A stretch of DNA of 64,000 bases from Bacillus cereus (GCF_025917685.1 NZ_CP089518.1:5162894-5226893); one strand, 5' to 3'. Shown: positions 17,207-27,226, counted from the stretch's first letter. Made by a program: numbers and translations. Notes: generated by a model not told the origin, from the sequence alone.

Positions 17207-18025
17207 CTATTTATCATAAATATCATTCGGATTGATTGTAGGAATAAATCCATTTATAGAACTATATTTTTTAGATACATTATTTGGAGTAACGGTAAAC
17301 GTTACAATTTTATTACTTTGTTGTTTAAAATAGCGCATCCAATTTTGACTCCATTCATCTTTCGCAATAACTTGTTTATTGAAGTCTTCCCACAGTACAC
17401 CATGTATAAAATTCAAGGATGTGTTCTTGATTGTGTCAAATCCCCAATTCTGTATAAGAAGCAAGTTGGAATCAACACTTTTAATTTCTTTTAATAAATT
17501 TACATATGCTTCTCGAAATTCCCCTTGTGTAGACGGCTGATCATAAAAATAGTCATCAATATCACCAACTGTATCTAAAAACACCCCATCTATTCCTTTT
17601 CCAATAGCTTGCTGTTTCACCTTATTCACAACAATCCCACGGTAATGTTCATCAGCTAAATTCATAATATATGTATCCCATTGCTCAATCTTCATTTTCT
17701 TACCGTCTCTATAATAATAGTCTGATTCAACTACTTGCGATTTATGCCACGATTCTAATTCTAAAACACTAACATACCCAAGGACTACCGTTCCTGATTT
17801 TTTTAATTGCTGAACCTGCTCTTTTGTAAATGCATATGGCTCTATAATAACCATGTCATACTTTGAAAGTCTCTCAATTACTTGCTCATTTGCTTCACCA
17901 TAATAAATTTTATAACTTCGTACATTTTTTAAAACTGATTCCACAACATTTGCTTGTGCGGATGTACTTGAAGAAAAAATAAAAGAAAATATAGCTAAAA
18001 AGCATATAGAACGTTTCCACTCCAT
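17207..18025 (-). CDS. Secreted GH114/PelA-hydrolase-like glycoside hydrolase
   Basis: This 272-aa exported protein has a signal peptide (residues 1-25, MEWKRSICF..., cut near TSAQA). The mature part is a TIM-barrel of the endo-alpha-1,4-polygalactosaminidase type (GH114, related to the N-terminal hydrolase half of PelA). Visible signatures are YDMVIIEPYAF, VVLGYVSVLELE, IDGVFLDTVGDIDDY with the likely catalytic Asp, and LLLIQNWGFD. The ATG at 18025 follows GGGGGT; an in-frame longer form lacks a better site and would bury the signal peptide. It is divergent from the pel operon, whose PelA lacks this domain. I infer that it trims or releases Pel polysaccharide. Confidence 0.82.
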   Translation of the reverse strand: MEWKRSICFLAIFSFIFSSSTSAQANVVESVLKNVRSYKIYYGEANEQVIERLSKYDMVIIEPYAFTKEQVQQLKKSGTVVLGYVSVLELESWHKSQVVESDYYYRDGKKMKIEQWDTYIMNLADEHYRGIVVNKVKQQAIGKGIDGVFLDTVGDIDDYFYDQPSTQGEFREAYVNLLKEIKSVDSNLLLIQNWGFDTIKNTSLNFIHGVLWEDFNKQVIAKDEWSQNWMRYFKQQSNKIVTFTVTPNNVSKKYSSINGFIPTINPNDIYDK

Positions 18026-18217
18026 AATAATATTACCCCCTATACAATTGTAATTTTCTATTGTTTTAACTTTTAACACCTTTAAATGTTAATACAATTA
18101 TAGTAATGCCATAACATTCTACATTTTTTTAAACTCGATATCCTTATAAAAATCCCAATAAATACAATACATTAACAGAAATTAGAATTTATTTCACTTG
18201 AATTTACTACATCCCTG
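18026..18217. other. Divergent regulatory region between the hydrolase gene and pelD
   Basis: This very AT-rich stretch must hold the hydrolase promoter and upstream elements of the pel promoter. I see no ORF and no riboswitch of known class. Confidence 0.4.
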
Positions 18218-18246
18218 TTGATAAAATAGTTTGGGCTTTATATATT
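18218..18246 (+). promoter_or_regulatory. Putative sigma-A promoter of the pel operon
   Basis: TTGATA (18218-18223), a 17-bp spacer, then TATATT (18241-18246). The predicted start is about 85 nt before the pelD ATG. Confidence 0.55.
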
Positions 18247-18339
18247 ATCTATCTTAAAATAATTCTTTTAAATTATGTATTTTATTTCAGTGTACTATTC
18301 CTCAAAATTAAATTTGCAAACGAAAGAAGGGATTTTTTT

Positions 18340-19563
18340 ATGCACTATAGACAATCTAATTTATTACAAAAAATGATTGAACCTACGATTCTCTTTATTG
18401 CTCTATTTTTTCTCTCAATACTAACTGATTTTCTTACACCAACGTATGAATACTTCTTACTCTTATTTATTACATTAATTGTTTCTAGCCGGTATGGCAT
18501 ATCTATTGCCCTTTTCGCCTTTCTGGAAGCAATGATTTATATCTTTGTAAGCGGTATATGCAAAGGAAATGATATATTGCTGTACTTTTATTCATTAGAT
18601 TACTGGATAAGTTGGATTTTCTTACTTGTTATTAGTTTATGTTGTGGACTAATGAGTACTGCACAAAAAGAACGTTATGAAGATGTACATATGATAAATA
18701 ATGAGCTAAAAGCTGAAAATAAAGAATTAAAATATGTTGTGAAACAATTGGATGAAACACGTATTACACTACGTTCTCGTGTACTTGAATCAAATAACCA
18801 CTTATCTAAAATGTATCATATGTTTAAAGCTTTAAATCATACACATCCTGAAATTGTACTCGATGAAGGAATGAATGTATTAAAAATGTATTTTGGGGCA
18901 AAAAAAATTGGTATCTATCACGTCGATAACAATAAACAGTCGCTTCGCATTAAATTAAGAGCAGAAACTGGTAAAAATACATTATCTCAATCCATTTTTG
19001 TTAAAAGCGCTTCGTTAGTCATCAAAAATGCGCTAGCGCATAATCGACCTTTTTTCCGTACAGACGAGGATTCTCAAGATGCTCCACTTTTAGTTGGTCC
19101 CGTCCTATTCCAAGATGATGTACAATACGTCATTATATTAGACGAAATCGAGTTTTCAAAAGTAACTTCCGAGCAATTTGAACTTTTCACATGGTATTTA
19201 CGCTGGATGGGTGATCGTTTACAAAACGCTTCTAATCTTTGGCTATCAAGTCAAGAGGATCGCACATTCCCCAAAACAAGCATTTATTATGAAGATGAAT
19301 TTGAACATTTACTAAAAATAGAAAAGAAACGGTACGAAACATTATCTTATCCATATTCCTATTTTGAGTTCAATGCTCCACAAGATTCTTTAGAAATGAT
19401 AAATTCTATTTTAAAAGATCATTTACGTAATATCGATATATTAGGTTATAATACGACCGCGCAAAAAATTATGATTTTATTACCTGGCACTGAAGAAAAG
19501 TATTTATTACAAGTTCAAACTCGTATACAAAACGCCCTTTCTTCTAAAGGAGTGATATTCTAA
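18340..19563 (+). CDS. pelD: PelD: membrane c-di-GMP receptor with GAF and degenerate GGDEF domains
   Basis: This 407-aa protein controls Pel polysaccharide synthesis by binding cyclic di-GMP. Four hydrophobic helices (about residues 15-105) are followed by a coiled segment (110-155), a GAF domain (about 155-300) and a C-terminal GGDEF-like fold. The enzymatic GGDEF is replaced (YNTTAQK), but just upstream RNID (Arg363-Asp366) preserves the RxxD inhibitory-site motif that binds c-di-GMP. It is therefore a receptor and not a cyclase. The start follows AAGAAGGG. The stop overlaps the next ATG as TAATG. This is the first gene of a five-gene operon like the published Gram-positive pelDEA(DA)FG cluster of B. 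cereus. Confidence 0.92.
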   Translation: MHYRQSNLLQKMIEPTILFIALFFLSILTDFLTPTYEYFLLLFITLIVSSRYGISIALFAFLEAMIYIFVSGICKGNDILLYFYSLDYWISWIFLLVISLCCGLMSTAQKERYEDVHMINNELKAENKELKYVVKQLDETRITLRSRVLESNNHLSKMYHMFKALNHTHPEIVLDEGMNVLKMYFGAKKIGIYHVDNNKQSLRIKLRAETGKNTLSQSIFVKSASLVIKNALAHNRPFFRTDEDSQDAPLLVGPVLFQDDVQYVIILDEIEFSKVTSEQFELFTWYLRWMGDRLQNASNLWLSSQEDRTFPKTSIYYEDEFEHLLKIEKKRYETLSYPYSYFEFNAPQDSLEMINSILKDHLRNIDILGYNTTAQKIMILLPGTEEKYLLQVQTRIQNALSSKGVIF

Positions 19564-20483
19564 TGATTTTGCTCCTTCTCTATTTTATTTACGCTATTTT
19601 AGTTTTTCTTTTATTCCGATTTACAAAAGGTTTAATTGCTGAAGATAAAAAAGGGATTATTGAATTTTGCTTAATTATCTCGCTTTTTTTCCCGCTTATC
19701 GGACTTATTGTATCAGTAATCATGTTATTACTTAATATAAGACGATCAAAAACCGAGTGGTTACAGCAATACTCTGATTATGTTGCCTTTCACGTTGATA
19801 ATTACGAAGATATTTTAGAATCAGCAAAACAAGATATGGACTTAATTTCATTTTCTTCTGGATTAGAACTAGATAAGCCTGAATTACATAAACAGCTCAT
19901 TGTACAGTTAAGCTCCTCCTCTATCTCTAATGAAGGAGGCTTATTGAAAGAAGCCATTAACCATAAAGATCCTGAAACTGTACATTACGCAGCAACTACT
20001 ATTAATTTACTAAATGAACGGTACGAAAAACAGATTGAATACTTAAATAAGCAATTTCTACAAAATCAACAAAATGAAATTGCAAAAGAGTTGGTTTCTA
20101 ACTATTTAAGATATATAGACAGTGGTCTTCTTTCTAATCAGCAAAAAGAAAAAATAATCGCTGAATTTATGAATTTTATTACACAAAGTGTAGAACTATT
20201 CCCTAACGAACCTCTTTACCCTTTCCACCTTGGAAATCTGTTTCTACACACAAAACAATATGCAAAGTCTGAAGAACAATTTTTAAATCTTATTCATTTC
20301 TATCCGGAATCATATTACGGTTACGTTGGGTTACTTGAACTATATTATGAGCAAAAGTTATGGGACAAGCTCTATGACTTAATCAATAATCTAGCAGCTG
20401 CAAAAAGAATTCATATACTACCGCGTAAATATCAATTATTTGTAAGCCAGTTTGGAGGCGCACACATTGAAAAAGGGGATTAA
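19563..20483 (+). CDS. pelE: PelE: membrane-anchored TPR protein of Pel synthase complex
   Basis: This 306-aa protein has two N-terminal hydrophobic helices (residues 1-60). A helical region ends in tetratricopeptide-like repeats near residues 215-290 (PLYPFHLGNLFLHTKQYAKSE and the following helices). PelE is thought to join PelD, PelF and PelG in the inner-membrane synthase complex. The start overlaps the pelD stop by one base and the 3' end overlaps the pelA gene by 17 bp. Identification relies on position and fold because this subunit is poorly conserved in sequence. Confidence 0.88.
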   Translation: MILLLLYFIYAILVFLLFRFTKGLIAEDKKGIIEFCLIISLFFPLIGLIVSVIMLLLNIRRSKTEWLQQYSDYVAFHVDNYEDILESAKQDMDLISFSSGLELDKPELHKQLIVQLSSSSISNEGGLLKEAINHKDPETVHYAATTINLLNERYEKQIEYLNKQFLQNQQNEIAKELVSNYLRYIDSGLLSNQQKEKIIAEFMNFITQSVELFPNEPLYPFHLGNLFLHTKQYAKSEEQFLNLIHFYPESYYGYVGLLELYYEQKLWDKLYDLINNLAAAKRIHILPRKYQLFVSQFGGAHIEKGD

Positions 20484-22296
20484 TATATATATCGGGATTA
20501 TTAGTATCATTTTATTTCTCTTAATTATATCCATCCTTATATATCGAACAGAAAATTTTTATCAAAAATTTTCTGTTCCTAAAAAAGAAACAGATACTGT
20601 TAAAACACTCAAAGCGAAAGATGTAGCTCAAAATGGACAGAAAATGCAATTATACGTTTTAAAAACGGATAATACATTAGGGCAACAAGTCGAATTTAAT
20701 ACGAAGAAGGCAATGGATTACGCACACCTACACTATAAAGATATTACAGCTAATGAAATTAAGGGACTTACTCCTTCTCCCTATACAGGGATTATTATTA
20801 CAGGTGAAATAATGGAGCAACTTCCACAAGCCGATATTCAAAATTTTGTACAAATGGGCGGAAGGATTATTATCGCAAACCGACTTGATTCAGATCCTTC
20901 ATGGAACACATTATTTGGTATTACGAAAAAAGAAGGTTTCAAAGATGCGAAAGGATTAACCTTTGAAGAAGTTTTATTCCCTGGTTATCCAGATCTCTCA
21001 AGTTCTTCTCCATTGTTTACTCATAGCTCAATGAATATTACGCTAGATGAGAATACAACTAATACCTGGATTACAGCGGAAGATACTCCCATCCTTTGGA
21101 CCAATGACTACGGTGAAGGAAAAGTCCTATATTGGAATACAACAGCATTGAACGATAAATTAGGTAGAGGTATGTTCGTTCAATCACTGGGTACTATTTT
21201 CCCGACTTTCGCTACAGCACAACTTGGAGCGGAGATTATGTATATCGATGACTTCCCATCTCCGATTCCACAGGGAGAACTAAAAAACTTAACAACAGAA
21301 AAAATTTCTGTTGAAGAATTTTATAAAAAACATTGGTGGAAAAATATGAAGGATATCTCTGAAGAGCTTGATATTAAATATACGGGGGTTGCAATTGGGA
21401 CATACCAAAATAAAGTAACGCCACCTTTTGAAGATTTCACAGGTAAAAATAGAAATACCTATTTATTATTTGGAAGAGAATTATTAAGTCACGGCGGGGA
21501 AATCGGTATTCATGGCTATAACCATCAACCTTTATTATTACCACCAGACCCAGTAGATAAAGCACTTGAATATGTTCCTTGGAATTCAAAAGAGGATATG
21601 GAGAGTTCCTTGGATGCTCTACAAAAACTCGTGTATAACTTCTTTCCAAACGAAAAACTAAAAACCTATGTACCACCATCCAATATTATAAATACAACTG
21701 GATTAAATGCATTAAACGACGCGGTTCCAACTATGGAAACAGTTGCTTCTCTATATGTGGGAAGTAAAAGTAACGGCAGTCTAATTCAAGAATTTGGTCC
21801 AGATGAATATAACAAAAACATTTATCACTTCCCGCGTATTACGAGTGGCTATGCCATCACAGATGAAGAGCAATTTATCTTAACTGATGTTACCGCAAAT
21901 TTAGGGGTTATCTCACATTTCGTCCATCCAGATGATATCCTTGATGAAAAACGATCAGGTGAATTAACATGGGAAGAATTATTTAAAGCTTATAAAACGA
22001 CAATTAAAGAAATACGAGAAAAATATCCTTATATAAAAAGTATGACCCAAAGTGAAGCAACTGCTTCTATGAAAATTTATCAAACTGGTGACCTAGATGT
22101 TTCTTATGAAGATGATGCTGTTCACATTGCATATAAAGGGTTGCCAAATCATACTTCAACAATTATACGTGTAGAAGAGGGTAAGAAGATACAACCTGGC
22201 TCATTCTCTTACGGTACGGTTAAAAAGCTTGATTCCCAAATTTATAGCGTTACGTTAACGAAAGCCAGTGCTACGATCCCAATTAAAGGAGAATAA
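20467..22296 (+). CDS. pelA: PelA deacetylase-only variant (polysaccharide deacetylase)
   Basis: This 609-aa protein has one N-terminal membrane anchor (residues 5-27) and an extracytoplasmic region. The deacetylase domain shows YIDDFPSPIPQG (Asp261, Asp262) and the metal-binding GIHGYNHQPLL (His349, His353). It should remove acetyl groups from the GalNAc-rich Pel polymer. Pseudomonas PelA also has an N-terminal hydrolase domain, which is missing here; the divergent secreted gene at 17207 looks like that half. The TTG at 20467 is chosen as start because GGAGG lies eight bases upstream, inside pelE; another in-frame TTG at 20452 overlaps that Shine-Dalgarno. Confidence 0.9.
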   Translation: MKKGINIYIGIISIILFLLIISILIYRTENFYQKFSVPKKETDTVKTLKAKDVAQNGQKMQLYVLKTDNTLGQQVEFNTKKAMDYAHLHYKDITANEIKGLTPSPYTGIIITGEIMEQLPQADIQNFVQMGGRIIIANRLDSDPSWNTLFGITKKEGFKDAKGLTFEEVLFPGYPDLSSSSPLFTHSSMNITLDENTTNTWITAEDTPILWTNDYGEGKVLYWNTTALNDKLGRGMFVQSLGTIFPTFATAQLGAEIMYIDDFPSPIPQGELKNLTTEKISVEEFYKKHWWKNMKDISEELDIKYTGVAIGTYQNKVTPPFEDFTGKNRNTYLLFGRELLSHGGEIGIHGYNHQPLLLPPDPVDKALEYVPWNSKEDMESSLDALQKLVYNFFPNEKLKTYVPPSNIINTTGLNALNDAVPTMETVASLYVGSKSNGSLIQEFGPDEYNKNIYHFPRITSGYAITDEEQFILTDVTANLGVISHFVHPDDILDEKRSGELTWEELFKAYKTTIKEIREKYPYIKSMTQSEATASMKIYQTGDLDVSYEDDAVHIAYKGLPNHTSTIIRVEEGKKIQPGSFSYGTVKKLDSQIYSVTLTKASATIPIKGE

Positions 22297-22299
22297 CAG

Positions 22300-23721
22300 A
22301 TGAGAATAGGTTTGGTCGTCGAAGGCAGCTACCCCTTTGTAAGTGGAGGAGTAGCAAGCTGGGTTCAAATGATTATCCAGCAGTTTAAAGAACATGAATT
22401 TACGATTTTTGCGATAGTCCCTCAAGTAAAAACAGAAGATGAATATCAATATGAAATTCCAAGCAACGTAAAAGATATCATCATGATTCCTTTGCAATCA
22501 GAAAATGAATCAAAACATATAAAAACTAATTTAACTGAGCAAGAAGTACAGACACTTCAAAAATGGTTTACATTTCAAGCCAACGATACAACAGCATTAC
22601 AAATATTAGGGGATAAACAAAAGCTAGGAACACTCCATTCCTTCTTCGAAAGTCGTGAGTTTTATGAAATTGTTAAAGAAAGCTATTTATATGAAGAAAG
22701 TAGTGGTTCCTTCTTAAATTATTTTTGGATGTGGAGATCTATGTTCACACCAATCATTCAAATTTTACAAATTGACTTCCCTGAATTAGATCTTATTCAT
22801 TCTGTATCGACAGGTTATGGTGGACTGCTTGGTGCTGCAATTAGCGCCAAGTCTGACATACCATTTATTCTAACTGAACACGGTATTTATTCTCGGGAGC
22901 GCGAAGAAGAAATACTACAGTCTACTTGGATACCAATTGAATACAAAAAAAGATGGGTTTCTTTCTTTCATCACTTGTCTCATCAAGCATATGAACAAGC
23001 AGCTGATGTAATTACGTTGTTCGGCCGAAATAGTGCATATCAAAAAGAATTAGGTGCCCCGGCTCATAAACTAAAAATCGTTCCAAACGGCGTTACTTTA
23101 TCTGACTATAACGGGTTACGTAAACCAAAGTATAATTCGGATAAACTCATCATTTCCGCTATTATACGAGTTGTGCCAATTAAAGATGTAAAAACAATGA
23201 TTTATGCAGCTAAATTATTATTTGAAAAAAATATTCCATTTATATTTTACTTACTAGGTCCTGATACGGAAGAAGCAGAATATGCTCAGGAATGTCGTGA
23301 TTTAATTCAACAATTAGGATTAGAAGAGCATGTAATAATGACCGGCAAAGTAAATATTAAAGATTACTTAAAACAAACAGATATTCTCGTATTAACAAGT
23401 ATATCTGAAGGGCAACCATTAGCTATGTTAGAAGGAATGGCGGCAGGATTACCATGGGTTGTTACAGATGTCGGTTCTTGTAGGGAGTTAATTTACGGGC
23501 AAGACGAAGATCCTTACGGGCAATGCGGATTTGTTGTACCACCTGTATCTCCTGAGCAAGTTGCCATTCATTTAGAGTGGTATTATCGTCACCCTGAATC
23601 CATTCAACAATTTGGGGATAATGGGCGCAATCGTATTGAAGCGCACTACCAATTATCAGGTGTCGTTGATAGTTATCGTAAGCTCTACTTAGAAAGAGGT
23701 AAAAAAACATGGCAGGAATAG
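22300..23721 (+). CDS. pelF: PelF: GT4-family glycosyltransferase
   Basis: This soluble cytosolic glycosyltransferase of 473 aa polymerises Pel, using UDP-GalNAc in Pseudomonas. The N-terminus VVEGSYPFVSGGVASWV is characteristic of PelF. The GT-B C-terminal lobe shows VPNGVTLSDY and the EX7E motif in EGQPLAMLEGMAAGLPWV. The start follows AAAGGAG and lies three bases after the pelA stop; its end overlaps pelG by 13 bp. The sugar donor could be supplied by GalE encoded just downstream on the other strand. Confidence 0.95.
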   Translation: MRIGLVVEGSYPFVSGGVASWVQMIIQQFKEHEFTIFAIVPQVKTEDEYQYEIPSNVKDIIMIPLQSENESKHIKTNLTEQEVQTLQKWFTFQANDTTALQILGDKQKLGTLHSFFESREFYEIVKESYLYEESSGSFLNYFWMWRSMFTPIIQILQIDFPELDLIHSVSTGYGGLLGAAISAKSDIPFILTEHGIYSREREEEILQSTWIPIEYKKRWVSFFHHLSHQAYEQAADVITLFGRNSAYQKELGAPAHKLKIVPNGVTLSDYNGLRKPKYNSDKLIISAIIRVVPIKDVKTMIYAAKLLFEKNIPFIFYLLGPDTEEAEYAQECRDLIQQLGLEEHVIMTGKVNIKDYLKQTDILVLTSISEGQPLAMLEGMAAGLPWVVTDVGSCRELIYGQDEDPYGQCGFVVPPVSPEQVAIHLEWYYRHPESIQQFGDNGRNRIEAHYQLSGVVDSYRKLYLERGKKTWQE

Positions 23722-25163
23722 GATTTCGTTTACAAAAATTATTCCAAGAAGACTACTATTCTTCAAGAATAAAAGCGTACGGATTTTCATTATTTGTTAC
23801 AGCTGGTCCGTGGTTAGTCGTTATTTTAGCAGTAACAGCTATTCGATACATTTTAAGTTTGTTCCATTCTATTTCAATTGAGGAACAGCGCCTTTTCACA
23901 ATTTCAATTTCATACTGCTTTATTTTTTCTCAAATTATATACGGTGCCTTGCAGCTCATCGTAACTAGATATGTGGCTGACCTTTTATACGAGCAAAAAG
24001 CTGATAAAGTATTTTCTTCCTTTTTAGGAATGACGAAAATCACACTTTTCTTAGCTATTATCTTATGGCTTTTGTTTGCAATTTTTACACCATTAGCCTT
24101 GTATTATAAAATCGTGATGCTATTTTTATTTTTAGCTTTAAATATCATTTGGATTCAATCCATTTATTTAACAGCAGCTAAAGATTATCAGTCAATCGCT
24201 CTTGCATTTTTAATCGGTTCAATTTTTTCTCTATGTGGAATTGCACTTATCGCTTACTTTAATCCAACACTTGGATTAGAGCACGGATTTGCCCTATTGC
24301 TTTTAATTTCTTTTACAATCGGGACCTTCATTACATTAGTTTGGTTAAGTATCGTTATTGTACGAATGTTTCCAAATAGTGATGCTACTGAACAATTTAC
24401 CTTTCTTTCTTATTTAGATAAATATCCAGAACTATTTTGGTCGAGCCTACTTTACAATATTGGCATTTGGGTATGTAACTTTGTTATTTGGTTCGGAGAA
24501 GGGCGAGGAAATATTGAAAACACGTTTATTTATCATCAAATATATGATACCTCTGTTTTCTGGGCTTATTTAAGTATTATCCCAACTTATATTTTCTTCG
24601 TAGTATCCATTGAAACAAGATTTTATGAACGGTATAAGAAGTTCTTCGGTTCAGTTAACAATGGGGCAACATTAAATACAATTTTACAATTAAAAGAATC
24701 AATGAACTTTGTCCTAAAACAAGAAATGGAACGAATACTTCGTAATCAAGGTATTTTTTCTTTACTCATTATTTTTATAATATGGATGTTTAGTTCACAA
24801 TCTGGGAATGTAGCACTTGAATACTCTATTTTGCAGCTGACTATAATTGGTGCTTATGCAAACGGTATGGTTCTTGTTATTACGTTACTACTCTTATATT
24901 TTGAAGATCGTAAAGGGGCATTTCGAACATCGGCTCTGTTCTTTTTTGCAAACCTGTTATTAAGTCTTCTTCTACTACCATTTGGATTCGATGGTTACGG
25001 TATTAGTTTTGCACTCGGATCTTCTATTACATTCTTATATGCCATTTCTAGACTCTTTACTTATATTAAAGATATTGACTACTATACATTTTGTCAGTCA
25101 AATACTTCTATGAAACAGCGAACTTTCTTTACTAAAGTGGCCAATAAACTTAATGGAAAATAA
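23709..25163 (+). CDS. pelG: PelG: polytopic membrane transporter of the Pel complex
   Basis: This 484-aa membrane protein has about twelve helices, like Wzx-type flippases. The N-terminus MAGIGFRLQKLFQEDYY, ahead of the first helix, is conserved in PelG. It likely works with PelF, PelD and PelE to synthesise and move the polymer across the membrane. There are no outer-membrane partners (PelB, PelC), as expected in a Gram-positive. The start overlaps pelF and is preceded by AGAGGT. The last gene of the operon, it ends at a strong hairpin shared with galE. Confidence 0.93.
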   Translation: MAGIGFRLQKLFQEDYYSSRIKAYGFSLFVTAGPWLVVILAVTAIRYILSLFHSISIEEQRLFTISISYCFIFSQIIYGALQLIVTRYVADLLYEQKADKVFSSFLGMTKITLFLAIILWLLFAIFTPLALYYKIVMLFLFLALNIIWIQSIYLTAAKDYQSIALAFLIGSIFSLCGIALIAYFNPTLGLEHGFALLLLISFTIGTFITLVWLSIVIVRMFPNSDATEQFTFLSYLDKYPELFWSSLLYNIGIWVCNFVIWFGEGRGNIENTFIYHQIYDTSVFWAYLSIIPTYIFFVVSIETRFYERYKKFFGSVNNGATLNTILQLKESMNFVLKQEMERILRNQGIFSLLIIFIIWMFSSQSGNVALEYSILQLTIIGAYANGMVLVITLLLLYFEDRKGAFRTSALFFFANLLLSLLLLPFGFDGYGISFALGSSITFLYAISRLFTYIKDIDYYTFCQSNTSMKQRTFFTKVANKLNGK

Positions 25164-25215
25164 ACAGAAAAAAAATGACCTCTTGCTTATGCAAAGGTCA
25201 TTTTTTCTGTTTATT
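25159..25215. terminator. Long bidirectional terminator between pelG and galE
   Basis: AATAAACAG plus an A-run and ATGACCT pair with AGGTCAT plus a T-run and CTGTTTATT, around a 13-nt loop. Both stop codons are inside or next to the stem. Confidence 0.85.
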
Positions 25216-26230
25216 AAACTTCTAGATAGCCATTTTTGTTATTTGATTGCCATCTCCAAGAGTCTGCACACATCTCTTCTAATCCGCGTAGTGCTTCCCA
25301 TCCTAATTCACGCTTCGCTTTTGATGCATCTGCAAAACATACTGCAACATCACCAGGACGACGTTCCGTAATTTTATAAGGAACTTCCTTGCCTGAAACT
25401 TTTTCAAATGCTTCAACCATTTCTAATACACTATAACCAGTACCTGTACCGAGATTGTATGCATCTATCCCAGTAGTGCCAAGTACCTTTTCAAGCGCCT
25501 TCACGTGACCATTTGCTAAGTCTACAACATGAATATAATCACGGACACCCGTGCCATCTTTTGTTGGATAGTCATTTCCAAATACACTTAATTCCTTTAA
25601 CTTCCCTACCGCTACTTGTGTTACATATGGCATTAAGTTATTTGGAATTCCATTTGGATCTTCTCCAATACGCCCGCTTTCATGTGCGCCAAATGGGTTG
25701 AAGTAACGAAGTAATGCAATACTCCATCCTGCATCCGCAAATGCTACATCACGCATAATTTGTTCAATCATTAATTTCGTTTGACCATATGGATTTGTTG
25801 CACTTAATGGAAACTCCTCCGTAATTGGTGATGTTTCTGGGATACCATACACTGTTGCAGACGAACTGAAGATCATCTTCTTCACATCATGCTTCTGCAT
25901 CACTTCACATAGCACTAATGTGCTTGTAATGTTGTTATGATAATACGTTAACGGAATTGCTACTGATTCTCCTACGGCCTTAAAGCCTGCAAAATGAATA
26001 ACAGCTTCAATTGTATTTTCTTCAAAAATCGTATCCAGTGCTTCGCGATTTAAAATATCTTCTTTATAAAACTTAAACTGTTTTCCTGTTATCTCTGTCA
26101 CTCGATTTATAGACTCTACCGAGCTGTTCGAAAGATTATCTACTACTATAATTTCGTAACCGTTATTTAGTAATTCCACGCATGTATGACTACCAATATA
26201 TCCTGCTCCACCTGTTACAAGTATTGCCAT
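25214..26230 (-). CDS. galE: UDP-glucose 4-epimerase GalE
   Basis: This 338-aa cytosolic epimerase interconverts UDP-Glc and UDP-Gal, and often UDP-GlcNAc and UDP-GalNAc. The Rossmann motif GGAGYIGSH starts at residue 7, the catalytic Ser-Tyr-Lys includes SSSATVYG and NPYGQTK, and RYFNPFGAH follows. The ATG at 26230 gives the normal family length and has AGGAC upstream; an extra 17-codon extension is rejected. It converges on pelG without overlap in operon. Supply of UDP-GalNAc to PelF is a plausible role. It may equally serve cell-wall glycopolymers. Confidence 0.95.
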   Translation of the reverse strand: MAILVTGGAGYIGSHTCVELLNNGYEIIVVDNLSNSSVESINRVTEITGKQFKFYKEDILNREALDTIFEENTIEAVIHFAGFKAVGESVAIPLTYYHNNITSTLVLCEVMQKHDVKKMIFSSSATVYGIPETSPITEEFPLSATNPYGQTKLMIEQIMRDVAFADAGWSIALLRYFNPFGAHESGRIGEDPNGIPNNLMPYVTQVAVGKLKELSVFGNDYPTKDGTGVRDYIHVVDLANGHVKALEKVLGTTGIDAYNLGTGTGYSVLEMVEAFEKVSGKEVPYKITERRPGDVAVCFADASKAKRELGWEALRGLEEMCADSWRWQSNNKNGYLEV

Positions 26231-26374
26231 AATTATAGTCCTCCATATTTCATTCATTATAAACTTCTCAAAGTATATCACATATTTCTTATCCCATGTT
26301 TATTATGCGAACACAAAAACTTACATTTTATCCCACACTTATTTTATACAATACACGATTCCAATTAGATAATA

Positions 26375-26412
26375 AAAAAACGCCACATAACAGACATCAC
26401 GTGGCGTTTTTT
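26375..26412. terminator. Terminator downstream of hlyIII
   Basis: The 12-bp arms AAAAAACGCCAC and GTGGCGTTTTTT have a 14-nt loop, with T-runs on both strands. It sits between the hlyIII stop and the galE promoter. Confidence 0.85.
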
Positions 26413-26414
26413 GA

Positions 26415-27062
26415 TCAAATTACGTAACAATATACACTTAGAAAATGCGCAAGACTACCTAACAATACAAAAACATGAAAAATTTCATGGTGTCCCATAT
26501 ATTTAAACTCCAACCATTTTGGCTTCGCACCATAAATAAACCCACCAATCGTATAAAAAATACCTCCAAGTACTAGGAAAAGAATACCTCCTGTACTTAA
26601 ATTATCAGCTAGCGGTGCAAAGAATAGAACAATTAACCAACCCATCAGAAGGTAAATTGCTGTCGATAACCATCTTGGACAATTAAACCAAAACATTTTA
26701 AAAACAATACCACAAATCGCAGTTCCATAAACTAAACAAAATAATAGCAAACCATTCGCCGAATTTAATGTAATTAAGCAAAAGGGTGCATATGTACCTG
26801 CAATTAATATAAAAATCATAGAATGATCTAGCTTCCTAAAGAAATAAATAACACGTTCACTGGCTACAACACTATGATACACAGCTGATGCCATATAAAG
26901 GACCATCATCCCCATACCAAATAAAATAACAGCTGTAATTGCAGCAAAAGATGGCATCTTAACAGAAACCTTCACAATCATAGCTAATAATGCAATAAAT
27001 GATAATACAGCTCCTCCTAAGTGAGTAAATGCATTAACCGGTTCTCTTACATAAGCATTCAT
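26415..27062 (-). CDS. hlyIII: Hemolysin III / PAQR-family membrane protein
   Basis: This 215-aa protein has seven membrane helices. The zinc-site residues typical of the HlyIII/PAQR family are seen in SAVYHSVV, RKLDHSMIFILIAGTYAP and the C-terminal HHEIFHVFVLLGS. Hemolysin III of B. cereus was described as pore-forming in E. coli extracts; other family members affect membrane lipid or stress signalling, so the name may overstate its role. The ATG at 27062 (MNAYVREP) follows GAGGGG at seven bases and is preferred over an in-frame ATG at 27077. It is monocistronic. Confidence 0.92.
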   Translation of the reverse strand: MNAYVREPVNAFTHLGGAVLSFIALLAMIVKVSVKMPSFAAITAVILFGMGMMVLYMASAVYHSVVASERVIYFFRKLDHSMIFILIAGTYAPFCLITLNSANGLLLFCLVYGTAICGIVFKMFWFNCPRWLSTAIYLLMGWLIVLFFAPLADNLSTGGILFLVLGGIFYTIGGFIYGAKPKWLEFKYMGHHEIFHVFVLLGSLAHFLSVYCYVI

Positions 27063-27226
27063 ATAAACACCCCTCATATAATTACATGTAGTTTTAATAA
27101 CTACTTGTAATTATATATATATTATTCATACGGGTCAACATTTACATTTCATTTGTTTCGTAATACCATATTTAAAGATATACTAAACATTAAGTTCCAC
27201 TAAGTTATAAAAGTGAGGGGTTCTAC

